Positions 53,524 through 62,663 are shown, counted from the stretch's first letter. The stretch is 64,000 nt of DNA from Prevotella aff. ruminicola Tc2-24 (GCF_900110895.1 NZ_FOIQ01000007.1:47642-111641); one strand, 5' to 3'. Notes: generated by a model not told the origin, from the letters alone. A program made the numbers and translations.

Positions 53524-54291
53524 TTATGATACTACGAACTCTGTATGTGGTGTCGTCTCTGGGCGCTCAATGAGGTCAACGAGGATGTTTTCACGCTCTC
53601 CGTTGGCGATGATAACGCGGATACCTGCCTGTTGCACCTTCTGTGCGGTAGTATATTTGGAGTGCATGCCACCACGACCAAAGGCGCTCTTCTCGGCCTT
53701 GATGTACTGCGACAGGTCGCGCCCGGGTTTCACCTGTGGGATGATGTGCGACGAGGAATCGTCGGGATGCCCGTCGTAGATGCCGTCGATATTCGATAGC
53801 AGGATAAGGGTGTCGGCTTCCATCATCTGGGCGATGAGGCCCGAGAGTTCGTCATTGTCTGTAAACATCAGCTCGGTGACGCTCACCGTATCGTTCTCGT
53901 TGACGATAGGCAACACATTGTTCTCCAGCATCACGGTCATGCAGGCGCGTTGATTGCGGTACTGCTCGCCGGGCTCGAAGTTCTCCTTCATAGTGAGCAC
54001 TTGTCCCACGTGAATGCCGAACTCACGGAACAGGTCGTAGTATAGACCTACGAGCTTCACTTGACCGACAGCAGAGAAAAGCTGGCGCTGCTCTACTGAG
54101 TCGAGAGAGTGGTCGACGGTCAACTCCCGTCGTCCGCAGGCCACTGCACCCGACGAGACGACGATGACCTCTATGTCCTGCTTTCGCAACCCTGCTATCT
54201 GGTCGACCAGTGCCGACATGCGTGTCACGTCGAGCTTCCCGTCTTTCCGAGTCAGCACATTTGAGCCGATCTTTACAACAATTCGTTTCAT
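53524..54291 (-). CDS. proB: Glutamate 5-kinase, short form without PUA domain
   Basis: A 255-residue amino-acid kinase that phosphorylates glutamate, the first step of proline synthesis. Motifs are IVVKIGSNVLT, VIVVSSGAVACGR, PIVNENDTVS, DNDELSGLIA and FGRGGMHSKYTTAQ. The C-terminal PUA domain of the enterobacterial enzyme is missing, which is a known natural form. Proline feedback through the kinase domain is likely. It is 18 bases downstream of the acyl-CoA ligase gene. Confidence 0.95.
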   Translation of the reverse strand: MKRIVVKIGSNVLTRKDGKLDVTRMSALVDQIAGLRKQDIEVIVVSSGAVACGRRELTVDHSLDSVEQRQLFSAVGQVKLVGLYYDLFREFGIHVGQVLTMKENFEPGEQYRNQRACMTVMLENNVLPIVNENDTVSVTELMFTDNDELSGLIAQMMEADTLILLSNIDGIYDGHPDDSSSHIIPQVKPGRDLSQYIKAEKSAFGRGGMHSKYTTAQKVQQAGIRVIIANGERENILVDLIERPETTPHTEFVVS

Positions 54292-54309
54292 ATCCTTTAA
54301 TTGATATTC

Positions 54310-55992
54310 TTATTTCTCTGCATCCTTCTGTCGGATCTCCACGCGACGGATCTTTCCGGAGATGGTCTTCGGAAGCTCGTCAACGAACTCGATGATTCGG
54401 GGATACTTATATGGTGCGGTCTCATTCTTTACATGTTGTTGCAACTCTTTGATGAGATCGTCACCGGCCTTGTTCTTCCATTCTTTTCCGAGTACGACTG
54501 TAGCCTTGACCACCATGCCTCGGATGTCATCAGGCACACCAGTGATGGCACACTCCACTACGGCAGGGTGGGTCATGAGGGCACTCTCTACTTCGAACGG
54601 GCCAATGCGGTAGCCAGAACTCTTGATGACATCATCGATACGGCCCTCAAACCAGTAGTAACCGTCCTCGTCACGCCATGCCATGTCACCCGTATGGTAG
54701 ATACCATCGTGCCAGGCCTCGCGCGTCTTCTCGTCGTCACGGTAGTAACCCTTGAACAGACCGATAGGCTTCTTGTCGCCTACACGCACAACAATCTCGC
54801 CTTTCTCTCCATCCTCGCACGACGTGCCGTCGGCGCGTAGCAGGTCGATATCGTATTGGGCGTTAGGAATACCCATGCTTCCGGGCTTCGGTGTCATCCA
54901 TGGGAAGGTACCAAGTGTCATGGTGGTTTCTGTTTGTCCGAAACCTTCCATCATCTGGATACCTGTTTTCTCCTTGAACTTGTCGAAGACGGCGGGGTTC
55001 AGGGCCTCACCGGCCGTGCAGCAATACTCGAGTGAACTGAGATCGTACTGCGACAGATCCTCACGTATCATGAAACGGTAAATGGTCGGAGGAGCACAGA
55101 AGCTCGTCACATGGTATTTTTCCATCTGTCGGAGGAGTGTGTCGGCATTGAATTTCTCGTGGTCGAATACAAAGACCGTCGCACCAGCAAACCACTGTCC
55201 ATAGAACTTCCCCCATACGGCTTTGCCCCAGCCCGTGTCAGCCACGGTGAGGTGCAGTGAGCCTTCGTGAAGGTTGTGCCAGAAGACACCCGTCGTTAGA
55301 TGTCCCATGGCATAGAGATAGTCGTGTGCCACCATCTTCGGTTCACCGCTCGTTCCACTGGTGAAATACATCAACATCGTATCGTCGTTGGTGTTGACGA
55401 AGGCGGGCCTTACGAACTTCGGAGCCTGCTTCCATTCTGTCTGCCAGTCATGGAATCCTTCAGGAATCGGTTTGCCGTGGTCGGTGATTGTGATATATTG
55501 CTTCACCGTTGGACTCTCAGGTATGGCGGCCTGTATCTGACTGACGACATAAGGGTCGTCGACGCAGATGATGGCCTTGACGGAGGCGCGGGTGTTGCGA
55601 TATACGATGTCATGCTTGGTGAGCATATGGGTCGCGGGGATGACGATGGCGCCAATCTTATGCAGGGCCAGCATCACTACCCACCACTCATAACGGCGCT
55701 TCAGAATAAGCATCACGGGGTCGTTCTTGCCGATGCCGAGCGACAGCAAATAGGAAGCTGCCTGATCTGTCTGCTCCTTCAGTTGTCCGTAGGTGGTTCG
55801 TATCTCTTCGCCTTGGTCGTTGGTCCAAAGGATCGCTAATTTCTCCGGAGCTTCCTCCGCCCATGCGTCCATTACGTCATAGGCGAAATTGAAGTTCTCA
55901 GGAATGATAAATTCCAGATTCTTATTGTAGTCCTCAACAGACGTGAATGTCGTCTGTTTCAAAAATCTTTCTACCATATTATAATGCTTCAA
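54310..55992 (-). CDS. AMP-forming acyl-CoA synthetase
   Basis: A 560-residue ANL-superfamily ligase. It has the phosphate-binding loop MYFTSGTSGEPKMVAHD, EGFGQTETTMTLGTF, YHTGDMAWRDEDGYYWFEGR and the C-terminal catalytic lysine in LPKTISGKIRRVEIRQ. The sequence resembles medium-chain acyl-CoA or acetyl-CoA-type synthetases; the acid used is unknown. Alternative in-frame start is Met5 (55980). It is preceded by an XRE-cupin regulator gene after 18 bases, a pair seen together in many Bacteroidota, and lies between proC and proB without an obvious role in those pathways. Confidence 0.88.
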   Translation of the reverse strand: MKHYNMVERFLKQTTFTSVEDYNKNLEFIIPENFNFAYDVMDAWAEEAPEKLAILWTNDQGEEIRTTYGQLKEQTDQAASYLLSLGIGKNDPVMLILKRRYEWWVVMLALHKIGAIVIPATHMLTKHDIVYRNTRASVKAIICVDDPYVVSQIQAAIPESPTVKQYITITDHGKPIPEGFHDWQTEWKQAPKFVRPAFVNTNDDTMLMYFTSGTSGEPKMVAHDYLYAMGHLTTGVFWHNLHEGSLHLTVADTGWGKAVWGKFYGQWFAGATVFVFDHEKFNADTLLRQMEKYHVTSFCAPPTIYRFMIREDLSQYDLSSLEYCCTAGEALNPAVFDKFKEKTGIQMMEGFGQTETTMTLGTFPWMTPKPGSMGIPNAQYDIDLLRADGTSCEDGEKGEIVVRVGDKKPIGLFKGYYRDDEKTREAWHDGIYHTGDMAWRDEDGYYWFEGRIDDVIKSSGYRIGPFEVESALMTHPAVVECAITGVPDDIRGMVVKATVVLGKEWKNKAGDDLIKELQQHVKNETAPYKYPRIIEFVDELPKTISGKIRRVEIRQKDAEK

Positions 55993-56010
55993 TCATTCAA
56001 TTCTTTAATC

Positions 56011-56568
56011 CTACTCGACGGTGAAGGCAAGGAACTTCACGGGCTTGTCGCCGATAGCTAGCATACCGTGTGGCTTGCTTGAGTCAAAGTAGATACTGTC
56101 GCCCTCTTCCAGGATTATGGTCTTTCCGCCGATATAGAGTTCCATCGCTCCTTCCAATACGAGGTTGAACTCCTGACCGGGGTGGGTGTTTTTGTAGACT
56201 GTATGTGCTTCAGGCTTCGGTTCTACTGTCACAATGAACACGTCGGCCTTATGGTTCACAAAACCACTTACCAGACTCTGGTATTTGTATGCCTTCGTGC
56301 GCTCAACACTCATGCCTTGTCCCTTGCGCACCACGAAGTACGACTTCATGTGGGGAGCCTCTGCGAACATCAGTTCTTCGGCGGAGACGCCATATTTGTG
56401 AGCGATCTTCATCAGGTTGGAGATGGTAATATCAACCTCGCCGTTCTCAATCTTCTCATACTTCTCGAGCGAGATGCCTACGGTGTCGGCCACCTCCTGC
56501 GCTGTCAGGTCGAGCACGTCGCGCAGTCCGCGCAGGCGTTCACCTATTTGCTTTAACTGTTCGTCCAT
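56011..56568 (-). CDS. XRE-family regulator with C-terminal cupin
   Basis: A 185-residue regulator with an N-terminal helix-turn-helix (LKQIGERLRGLRDVLDLTAQ, VADTVGISLEKYEKIENG) and a C-terminal cupin barrel (HPGQEFNLVLEGAMELYIGG, EEGDSIYFDSSKPHGMLAIG). The cupin probably senses a small ligand. The ATG at 56568 is used because the frame upstream to 56655 runs into the preceding gene and adds no domain. It is likely to control the acyl-CoA ligase gene 18 bases downstream. Confidence 0.88.
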   Translation of the reverse strand: MDEQLKQIGERLRGLRDVLDLTAQEVADTVGISLEKYEKIENGEVDITISNLMKIAHKYGVSAEELMFAEAPHMKSYFVVRKGQGMSVERTKAYKYQSLVSGFVNHKADVFIVTVEPKPEAHTVYKNTHPGQEFNLVLEGAMELYIGGKTIILEEGDSIYFDSSKPHGMLAIGDKPVKFLAFTVE

Positions 56569-56581
56569 ATTATATTTGTTG

Positions 56582-57229
56582 TTATCGTTCGTCAATGACT
56601 TTATAATCAGCGTATCTCTTCTTTGGGAATACGAAAATATCATCGTTGATGCCACCGGCCTGAAAGTCAGCGAAGGTGATGGTCGCCCAGAAAATGGTCA
56701 CTTTGATGCGTAGCCGCTTAGGGTAGTAGTCGCCTCGGGTGAGCAATGCCTGAACCTGTCTGATACTGCCTTTGGCGCCTGACTTGGCCTTTAGCGTCAC
56801 TAGGAACCCTTCGGGAGCTTCGGCGATGGAATAAGTGAAATCATCAGGATAGAACTTGAACTTCTGCAATTTGTCATCCTTCTTGTTCACCTTCGGGTCG
56901 TGGAGCTCAACGATATGTTTGTTCTGTCGTACGATATGCTTCAGATCACCGTTGTCCCAGATGATGGTATTCTTATGCTGCGACTTACTTTTGTTGCCCT
57001 TGTAACAAGCCGTACCTTCCTCCTTATAGAGATGCAGGATATTAATTTTATAGGAGAATCTTACGCCCTCCGGCCCGAAGAAATGATTATACGCCGTCTG
57101 GAAGATACGACGTGCCTGTCGCTCGTTTGGGGTCATTCCCGTATCCTGCTCGCCTACATGTGTTCGCCCCTGTGCTAGGGTTATCATACACAGACAGGAA
57201 CAGCAGAGTACTAGAAATCTCTTGATCAT
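56582..57229 (-). CDS. LolA-like periplasmic protein
   Basis: A 215-residue exported protein (signal peptide MIKRFLVLCCSCLCMITLAQ). The beta-rich body with IIWDNGDLKHIVRQNKHIVE, FTYSIAEAPEGFLVTLK and a C-terminal IFWATITFADFQAGG resembles the LolA/LolB lipoprotein-carrier fold, although no motif is decisive. Its start overlaps the proC stop by 4 bases, so it is translated together with proC. A role in lipoprotein handling is inference; why it lies in an amino-acid cluster is unclear. Confidence 0.6.
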   Translation of the reverse strand: MIKRFLVLCCSCLCMITLAQGRTHVGEQDTGMTPNERQARRIFQTAYNHFFGPEGVRFSYKINILHLYKEEGTACYKGNKSKSQHKNTIIWDNGDLKHIVRQNKHIVELHDPKVNKKDDKLQKFKFYPDDFTYSIAEAPEGFLVTLKAKSGAKGSIRQVQALLTRGDYYPKRLRIKVTIFWATITFADFQAGGINDDIFVFPKKRYADYKVIDER

Positions 57230-58005
57230 TTCAGTCCGGCTTTGAGTCCGCGGATGACGGCAGAGGTGAAGCCGGCATGCTCCATCTCATTAAGTCCTTT
57301 GATGGTTACACCGCCGGGAGTCGTCACAAGATCGATGGCCGCCTCCGGATGCATGCCGCTGGCTTCAAGCAGTTCTACTGCACCCTTTATGGTCTGCATG
57401 ACGATCTTCTTGGCATCGTCGGCCTTGAAGCCCAACTCTACACCACCTTCCGATGCGGCACGGATATAACGCATGGCATAGGCGATGCCACAGGAGGCGA
57501 GGGTCGTACCTGCTGCCAGATGTTGTTCGTCTGTGATGAGGGTGTTGCCCATCTCGTTGAAGATGTCGGTGACGGTCTGGGTATCCTTCCCCGAGGCCCC
57601 TACGGGCACGATGAAGGTCATAGAGGCCATCTCGGCAATGGCAATGTTCGGAATCACTAGGAATAATGGAGGACAGTTATCACCCAACCACTCTTTGATG
57701 CTTGCAGATGAAACACCGGCAGCAATTACTATCAACAATTGCTTCTTAGCGTTCAGCTCTGGCTTGATGTCTTTCAAGACCCGTTCCACAAGCCATGGCT
57801 TGACCACAACGCAAACGATGTCTGCAGTGTCGGCTGCTAACTTGTTGTCAGTGGTAACGTTGACACCTGTCTTTGCGAACTTCTCTACGACAGCCTGTGA
57901 CGGATCACTTACTGTGATATCCGCGTTTTTAAACTGTTTGCCTTTGATGAGCCCTTCTACGGTGGCACCACCCATGGCGCCAGCTCCAATGACTGCTATC
58001 TTCAT
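57226..58005 (-). CDS. proC: Pyrroline-5-carboxylate reductase
   Basis: A 259-residue NAD(P)H-dependent enzyme giving proline. It starts MKIAVIGAGAMGGATVEGLI, a Rossmann nucleotide motif, and ends with the P5CR dimer signature (TTPGGVTIKGLNEMEHAGFT). It overlaps argD upstream by 4 bases and the LolA-like gene downstream by 4 bases. Glutamate semialdehyde from ProB/ProA is its substrate after cyclisation. Confidence 0.95.
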   Translation of the reverse strand: MKIAVIGAGAMGGATVEGLIKGKQFKNADITVSDPSQAVVEKFAKTGVNVTTDNKLAADTADIVCVVVKPWLVERVLKDIKPELNAKKQLLIVIAAGVSSASIKEWLGDNCPPLFLVIPNIAIAEMASMTFIVPVGASGKDTQTVTDIFNEMGNTLITDEQHLAAGTTLASCGIAYAMRYIRAASEGGVELGFKADDAKKIVMQTIKGAVELLEASGMHPEAAIDLVTTPGGVTIKGLNEMEHAGFTSAVIRGLKAGLK

Positions 58006-59153
58006 AATACTCGCTTTAATCGTTCAATAAAATCGTCTGCATTTTGTTTTGTCAGACATAGTGGCGGTAATAGGCGCAGAATCTTTTCTCCAGCACAACC
58101 GGTGAAACAGTGCTCCTGATGGATGAGTGGCAACCGCACTTCCTTGTGGGGAATGTTAAGATCGATGCCGATCATCAGACCGCGTCCACGAACATCGGTG
58201 ATATGGCTCTTCCCCTTTGATTTCAACTCGTCGTTTTTCAGGTCCTTCAGTTTCTTAATCAGGTACTCGCCGGTATCATGGGCGTTCTCAACCAGATGCT
58301 CCTGCTCGAAAACATCGAGCACGGCCAGTGCTGCCGCACAAGCTAGATGATTTCCGCCGAAGGTTGTGCCGAGTTGTCCATAGACTGGTACGAAGTCGGG
58401 ACTGATGAGTACGCCGCCCATCGGGAAGCCGTTGGCTATACCTTTTGCCACGGTGATGATATCGGGCTTGATACCCAACCATTGGTGAGCGAAGAACTTT
58501 CCGCTCCGACCGTAGCCGCATTGAATCTCATCGCAAATCAGGACTGCACCATAGCGTTTACACGCATAAGCCAGTCCTTGAGCAAACTCAGGGGTGGCCA
58601 TTTGGATTCCACCGACACCCTGAATGCACTCCAGAATCACGGCTGCCACACCACCTTTTGACAGTTCGCGCACCCATGGCTCAAGATCATTCAATGGCAG
58701 AAACCGTGTATGGTGGTTGTCGTTGATCGGAGCAATGATCTTCGGATTGTTGGTCACCTCGACGGCAAGACTTGTTCGTCCGTGAAAGGCCTTCTCACAG
58801 GAAAGCACTCGTGTGTTGCCTGTTTTGAAAGAGGCAAGCTTTAGTGCATTCTCATTGGCTTCTGCACCAGAGTTGATAAGGAAAAGTTGGTAGTCATCGT
58901 AGCCACTGATTTTACCAAGACGCTCTGCCAACTCTACCTGTAGTTTGTTGATGACGGAGTTGGAGTAGAACCCCATCTTATTGAGCTGCTCAGACACTTT
59001 CTCTATGTAGTGTGGATGCGAGTGGCCGATGCTGATTACTGCATGCCCGCCATAGAGGTCCAGGTATTCCTGTCCCTTGTCGTCCCATACCTTACAACCC
59101 TGACCCTTGACGATGTTCACGTCGAAGAGCGGATATACGTCGAATAGTTTCAT
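58002..59153 (-). CDS. argD: Acylornithine aminotransferase
   Basis: A 383-residue PLP-dependent class III aminotransferase acting on N-acyl-glutamate semialdehyde. Motifs are YLDLYGGHAVISIGHSHPHY, LINSGAEANENALKLASF, LICDEIQCGYGRSGKFFAH and TVAKGIANGFPMGGVLI with the PLP lysine. ATG 59153 is chosen because the frame upstream contains the promoter at 59177-59184. It overlaps proC by 4 bases. In this organism the acyl group may be succinyl rather than acetyl. Confidence 0.93.
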   Translation of the reverse strand: MKLFDVYPLFDVNIVKGQGCKVWDDKGQEYLDLYGGHAVISIGHSHPHYIEKVSEQLNKMGFYSNSVINKLQVELAERLGKISGYDDYQLFLINSGAEANENALKLASFKTGNTRVLSCEKAFHGRTSLAVEVTNNPKIIAPINDNHHTRFLPLNDLEPWVRELSKGGVAAVILECIQGVGGIQMATPEFAQGLAYACKRYGAVLICDEIQCGYGRSGKFFAHQWLGIKPDIITVAKGIANGFPMGGVLISPDFVPVYGQLGTTFGGNHLACAAALAVLDVFEQEHLVENAHDTGEYLIKKLKDLKNDELKSKGKSHITDVRGRGLMIGIDLNIPHKEVRLPLIHQEHCFTGCAGEKILRLLPPLCLTKQNADDFIERLKRVL

Positions 59154-59176
59154 GTTATTAAGTCTATAATCGTTTG

Positions 59177-59184
59177 CAAAGTTA
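59177..59184 (-). promoter_or_regulatory. -7 element for argD
   Basis: TAACTTTG on the minus strand, 23 bases before the argD ATG, in the 92-base argC-argD gap. It suggests argD-proC and later genes can be transcribed separately from argG-argC. No -33 is evident. Confidence 0.5.
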
Positions 59185-59245
59185 CGGCAAATATCCGAAA
59201 ACACGTCACATTCTTCAGTCTTTTTGCACGTTTTTTTGTGTTCCT

Positions 59246-60211
59246 TTAGAAAGCGGATGCCTTTAGTCTCAGACCGGTGGTCTCATCAATGCCGAACATG
59301 ATGTTCATGTTCTGAACGGCCTGACCTACGGCACCTTTCAGTAGATTGTCGATGCAGGAGGTGATGAGCAACTTATTGCCATACTTCTCAACATGCACCA
59401 GTGCTTTGTTGGTGTTTACCACCTGTTTCAGGTCGATGGGCTTGTTGCAGTAGTGAGTGAAAGCCGCATCATGATAGAAATCCTGATAAACTTTAATTAC
59501 ATCTTCTACAGGAGCCGTAGTCTTGACGACGGCGGTACAGAAGATTCCTCGGGCGAAGTCACCACGATAGGGGATGAAGTCGATGTCGGCATCGAGCGTG
59601 CCTTGTACTTGTTTCAAACTCTGACGGATTTCTGCGATATGCTGATGCTGGAATGGCTTATAGATGCTCAGGTTGTTGTTTCGCCAAGAGAAATGCGTGG
59701 TGGCACCGGGCTTCTGTCCGGCACCAGTCGAACCAGTGATGGCATTGACTGCAACATCTTCTTTTAAGAGCCCCAGATGAGCGGCAGGCAGAAGCGCCAC
59801 TTGGATGCATGTGGCAAAACAACCGGGGTTGGCTACATGCTGTGCCTTCTGAATCTCGATCTTGTTGATCTCCGGCAGACCGTATACATAGTCGTGGTCA
59901 CCTTTGATACGGAAGTCCTGTGCCAGATCGATGATTTTCACATTCTCAGGAATTACGTGCTCCTTAAGAAATTGTTCGCTCTTACCGTGCCCGAAACAGA
60001 AGAATACAACATCTACCTTGTTGAAGGGCATCTCATTGGTGAAGCATAAGTCTGTCTCACCCACAAGACCCTCGTGCACGTCACAGACCGGATTGCCGGC
60101 ATTGCTTTCCGAATTGGCAAATACGATTTCTGTTTCTGGATGGTTGAGTAGCAGACGGATGAGCTCGCCGCCCGTATACCCTGCTGCGCCAAGTATTCCT
60201 ACTTTAATCAT
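59246..60211 (-). CDS. argC: N-acyl-gamma-glutamyl-phosphate reductase
   Basis: A 321-residue NADPH-dependent reductase of arginine synthesis. It starts MIKVGILGAAGYTGGELIRL, has the active-site block VANPGCFATCIQVALLPAA with the catalytic cysteine, and GSTGAGQKPGATTHFSWR. It is shorter than the enterobacterial type and of the common AGPR form. It lies 24 bases after argG. No argB kinase gene is in the window. Confidence 0.95.
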   Translation of the reverse strand: MIKVGILGAAGYTGGELIRLLLNHPETEIVFANSESNAGNPVCDVHEGLVGETDLCFTNEMPFNKVDVVFFCFGHGKSEQFLKEHVIPENVKIIDLAQDFRIKGDHDYVYGLPEINKIEIQKAQHVANPGCFATCIQVALLPAAHLGLLKEDVAVNAITGSTGAGQKPGATTHFSWRNNNLSIYKPFQHQHIAEIRQSLKQVQGTLDADIDFIPYRGDFARGIFCTAVVKTTAPVEDVIKVYQDFYHDAAFTHYCNKPIDLKQVVNTNKALVHVEKYGNKLLITSCIDNLLKGAVGQAVQNMNIMFGIDETTGLRLKASAF

Positions 60212-60235
60212 CTCGTAATCTGTTTAATCCGTGAC

Positions 60236-61438
60236 TTATCTTTTCTCGTCTTTATGTATTCCGTAGTAGACACGGAGAGGCGTAGAGCTAACCTTGATGA
60301 AACCTTTGGCCTCGTCGGCAGTCCAACCGGTCTGCGTCTCACCGTATTCACCGAGTTTGCTCTTTGTAAGGTCATTGTCAGAGTCAATACCGACGGTCTC
60401 AAAGCCATAAGGACGGAGTTTCAGGATGGCGGTACCAGTCACGTTACGCTGACTGGAGGTCAGCATGGCCTCGATATCTGGCATAACAGGCTCTAGATAC
60501 TGGCTCTCATGCAGGAACATACCATACCAGTTGGCTACTTGATCTTTCCAATACTGCTGCCACTTCGAGAGTGTTGACTTCTCTAACAGGCGGTGTGCCT
60601 CAATAATCAGTTTCGGTGCTGCGGCCTCGAAACCTACACGACCCTTGATGCCGATAATTGTGTCACCTACATTGGCATCACGACCGATGGCATATGAGGC
60701 GCCAATTTCCTCAATTTTCTGGATGGCTTTGATCTTGTTACTAAACTGTTCTCCATTGACTGCTGTGATTTCTCCTTTGTCGAAGGTAATCTTCAGTGTG
60801 GCTTCCTTCTCTGTTGCTGTGACGTGCTTCAAATAGGCCTCCTCAGGCAGCCCCTGTGTGGGGTCAAGCAGTTCACCACCGCAAATGCTGGTGCCCCAGA
60901 TGCCCACGTTGTAACTATACTTCAGTTTGGTAAAGTCTGCAAAAAAACCGTGGTCGTTCAGGTAGTCTACTTCTTCCTTGCGGGTCAACTTTTGGTCACG
61001 GGTCAAGGTAATAATCTCTACACCTGGAGCCATCACGAGGAAGGTCATGTCGAAGCGGATCTGGTCGTTGCCTGCACCTGTAGAGCCATGCGCAATGGCA
61101 TCGGCACCAATCTCTTTGGCATAACGGGCAATGGCGATAGCCTGGAAGATTCGTTCGCTGCTCACACTGATAGGGTAGCAATTGTTACGTAGCACATTAC
61201 CGAAGATCATGTACTTCAGCGATTTCGCGTAGTACTCTTGCGTCACGTCGAGCGTTATGTATTGTATGGCGCCCAACTTGTAGGCGTTCTCTTCATTTTT
61301 CTTTAACTGTTCTTCACTGAATCCGCCGGTATTGGCGCATGCTGCATATACGTCCCAACCTTCCTGGGCTAACTTCATCACTGTATAGGAGGTGTCTAGT
61401 CCTCCAGAAAATGCAACTACAACTTTTTTGTTTGCCAT
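60236..61438 (-). CDS. argG: Argininosuccinate synthase
   Basis: A 400-residue enzyme joining citrulline and aspartate with ATP. Motifs are KVVVAFSGGLDTSYTVMKLA (PP-loop), DAIAHGSTGAGNDQIRFDM and GIWGTSICGGELLDPTQGLP. Length is normal. It follows the GNAT gene after 30 bases and precedes argC. argH is not in the window. Confidence 0.95.
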   Translation of the reverse strand: MANKKVVVAFSGGLDTSYTVMKLAQEGWDVYAACANTGGFSEEQLKKNEENAYKLGAIQYITLDVTQEYYAKSLKYMIFGNVLRNNCYPISVSSERIFQAIAIARYAKEIGADAIAHGSTGAGNDQIRFDMTFLVMAPGVEIITLTRDQKLTRKEEVDYLNDHGFFADFTKLKYSYNVGIWGTSICGGELLDPTQGLPEEAYLKHVTATEKEATLKITFDKGEITAVNGEQFSNKIKAIQKIEEIGASYAIGRDANVGDTIIGIKGRVGFEAAAPKLIIEAHRLLEKSTLSKWQQYWKDQVANWYGMFLHESQYLEPVMPDIEAMLTSSQRNVTGTAILKLRPYGFETVGIDSDNDLTKSKLGEYGETQTGWTADEAKGFIKVSSTPLRVYYGIHKDEKR

Positions 61439-61468
61439 ATTTCTTGTTTTTTTTTATGTCTTGACTAT

Positions 61469-62080
61469 TTATTTCTTCTCTGTTCCATCGATCTTATGGA
61501 TGCGCTCGATAACGTCGTCTGGAATTTTTGCAGGTAAATGCTCTGTCGGGTCGTACAGCATGGCTGTACAGATACAATACTTACGACCTGTACGATGTAG
61601 TACGTCTACGTTACAGCAGCCTTCGCATCCTTTCCAGAAAGCCTCATCTTCCGTGAGATCGGCAAAGGTGACGGGCTGATAGCCAAGGGCTGTGTTCATG
61701 GCCATCACTGCCGCGCCACTAGTCAGCGAGAAAATTTTGGCATGTGGCCAACGGGTGCGCGCGAGCGTAAATGTCATGTCCTTGATACGCTTTGCCACAT
61801 GATGGCCGCGAAAGTCCGGATGCACAATCAGACCGGATGTCGTGACGTATTGTTGATTCTCCCAAGTCTCAATGTAACTGAAGCCGGCAAAGGTTCCGTC
61901 TTTCGTCAGTGCGATGACGGCCTTAGCTTCCAGCATCTTTTTGGTCAGATACTCATGCGTCCGCTTGGCGATTCCTGTACCGCGTACCTTTGCGGCTTCA
62001 GCAATCGTCTCGAGGATGGTGTCGACGTATTTCTCATGTTCTGGTCCCGCCACCAGGACCTCTATTTCTCCTTTTTCCAT
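61469..62080 (-). CDS. GNAT acyltransferase, candidate N-acylglutamate synthase
   Basis: A 203-residue GNAT-fold protein with the acyl-CoA loop HPDFRGHHVAKRIKDM (residues 88-102) and a following helix. It sits between argR and argG, and no argA or argJ is in the window, so it is the natural candidate for the first step, glutamate to N-acetyl- or N-succinylglutamate. I recall genetic work in Bacteroides thetaiotaomicron pointing the same way for the equivalent gene, which cannot be checked here. Unusual for GNATs, the C-terminal part has a cysteine cluster (Cys152, 155, 156, 169, 171) that could bind metal. Confidence 0.8.
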   Translation of the reverse strand: MEKGEIEVLVAGPEHEKYVDTILETIAEAAKVRGTGIAKRTHEYLTKKMLEAKAVIALTKDGTFAGFSYIETWENQQYVTTSGLIVHPDFRGHHVAKRIKDMTFTLARTRWPHAKIFSLTSGAAVMAMNTALGYQPVTFADLTEDEAFWKGCEGCCNVDVLHRTGRKYCICTAMLYDPTEHLPAKIPDDVIERIHKIDGTEKK

Positions 62081-62104
62081 TGATTCTCAATTGTCAATAT
62101 CAAC

Positions 62105-62140
62105 TTAGGCTCTGCTTCGATGGTTCTCACAGAGTCCTAA
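62105..62140 (-). terminator. Hairpin between argR and the GNAT gene
   Basis: TTAGGCTCTG (62105-62114) is complementary to CAGAGTCCTAA (62130-62140) apart from one bulged base. On the minus strand no T run follows, so it may be a processing or attenuation hairpin and not a full terminator. Confidence 0.45.
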
Positions 62141-62158
62141 AAAATATTATTATTTTAG

Positions 62159-62635
62159 TTATTTCATGTTAGGAACGACATCGCTCAGTGCCTCGACAAT
62201 CTCCTGATGTCTGATACCTTCTTTGATTACAATGAAAATAGTGTCGTCGCCGGCAATGGTTCCTAGAATCTCGGGGATGTCGCTGTTGTCGATGTTCCAG
62301 GCTATCGAACTGGCATAACCGGGACGTGTCTTGATGATACCCATGTTACCTGAAAAATTGATGCTCACAAAACCAGGTACTTTCATCATTTCACGGATGC
62401 TGTTAGGGGTGCTAACGCGTTTGTACATCGTCTCGTTCGGAAGTACGTACACATAATTGCCACTCATAGAGGCCGCCTTTGCCACTTTCAGTTGTTTCAG
62501 ATCTCGGCTTAGTGTTGCCTGTGTCAACTTGAAACCTTCTTTCTGGAGGGCGGTCAACAACTCGTCTTGACTACCCAGTTGCTGACTTGAGATAATCAGG
62601 CGTAATGCCTCTAATCGGTTGTTTTTTACTTTCAT
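62159..62635 (-). CDS. argR: Arginine repressor ArgR
   Basis: A 158-residue winged-helix regulator. The N-terminal part has IISSQQLGSQDELLTALQKE and KLTQATLSRDLKQLKVAKA, which reads the operator; the C-terminal part (KTRPGYASSIAWNIDNSDIP, GTIAGDDTIFIVIKEG) is the arginine-binding hexamerisation domain. It is the first gene of the Arg/Pro cluster and probably controls it and itself. TGAAT half-sites are present upstream (62724 and 62734 region), but I could not fit a full ARG box. Confidence 0.95.
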   Translation of the reverse strand: MKVKNNRLEALRLIISSQQLGSQDELLTALQKEGFKLTQATLSRDLKQLKVAKAASMSGNYVYVLPNETMYKRVSTPNSIREMMKVPGFVSINFSGNMGIIKTRPGYASSIAWNIDNSDIPEILGTIAGDDTIFIVIKEGIRHQEIVEALSDVVPNMK

Positions 62636-62663
62636 TGTGGTATATTTATTCAGAATTTGGGTG

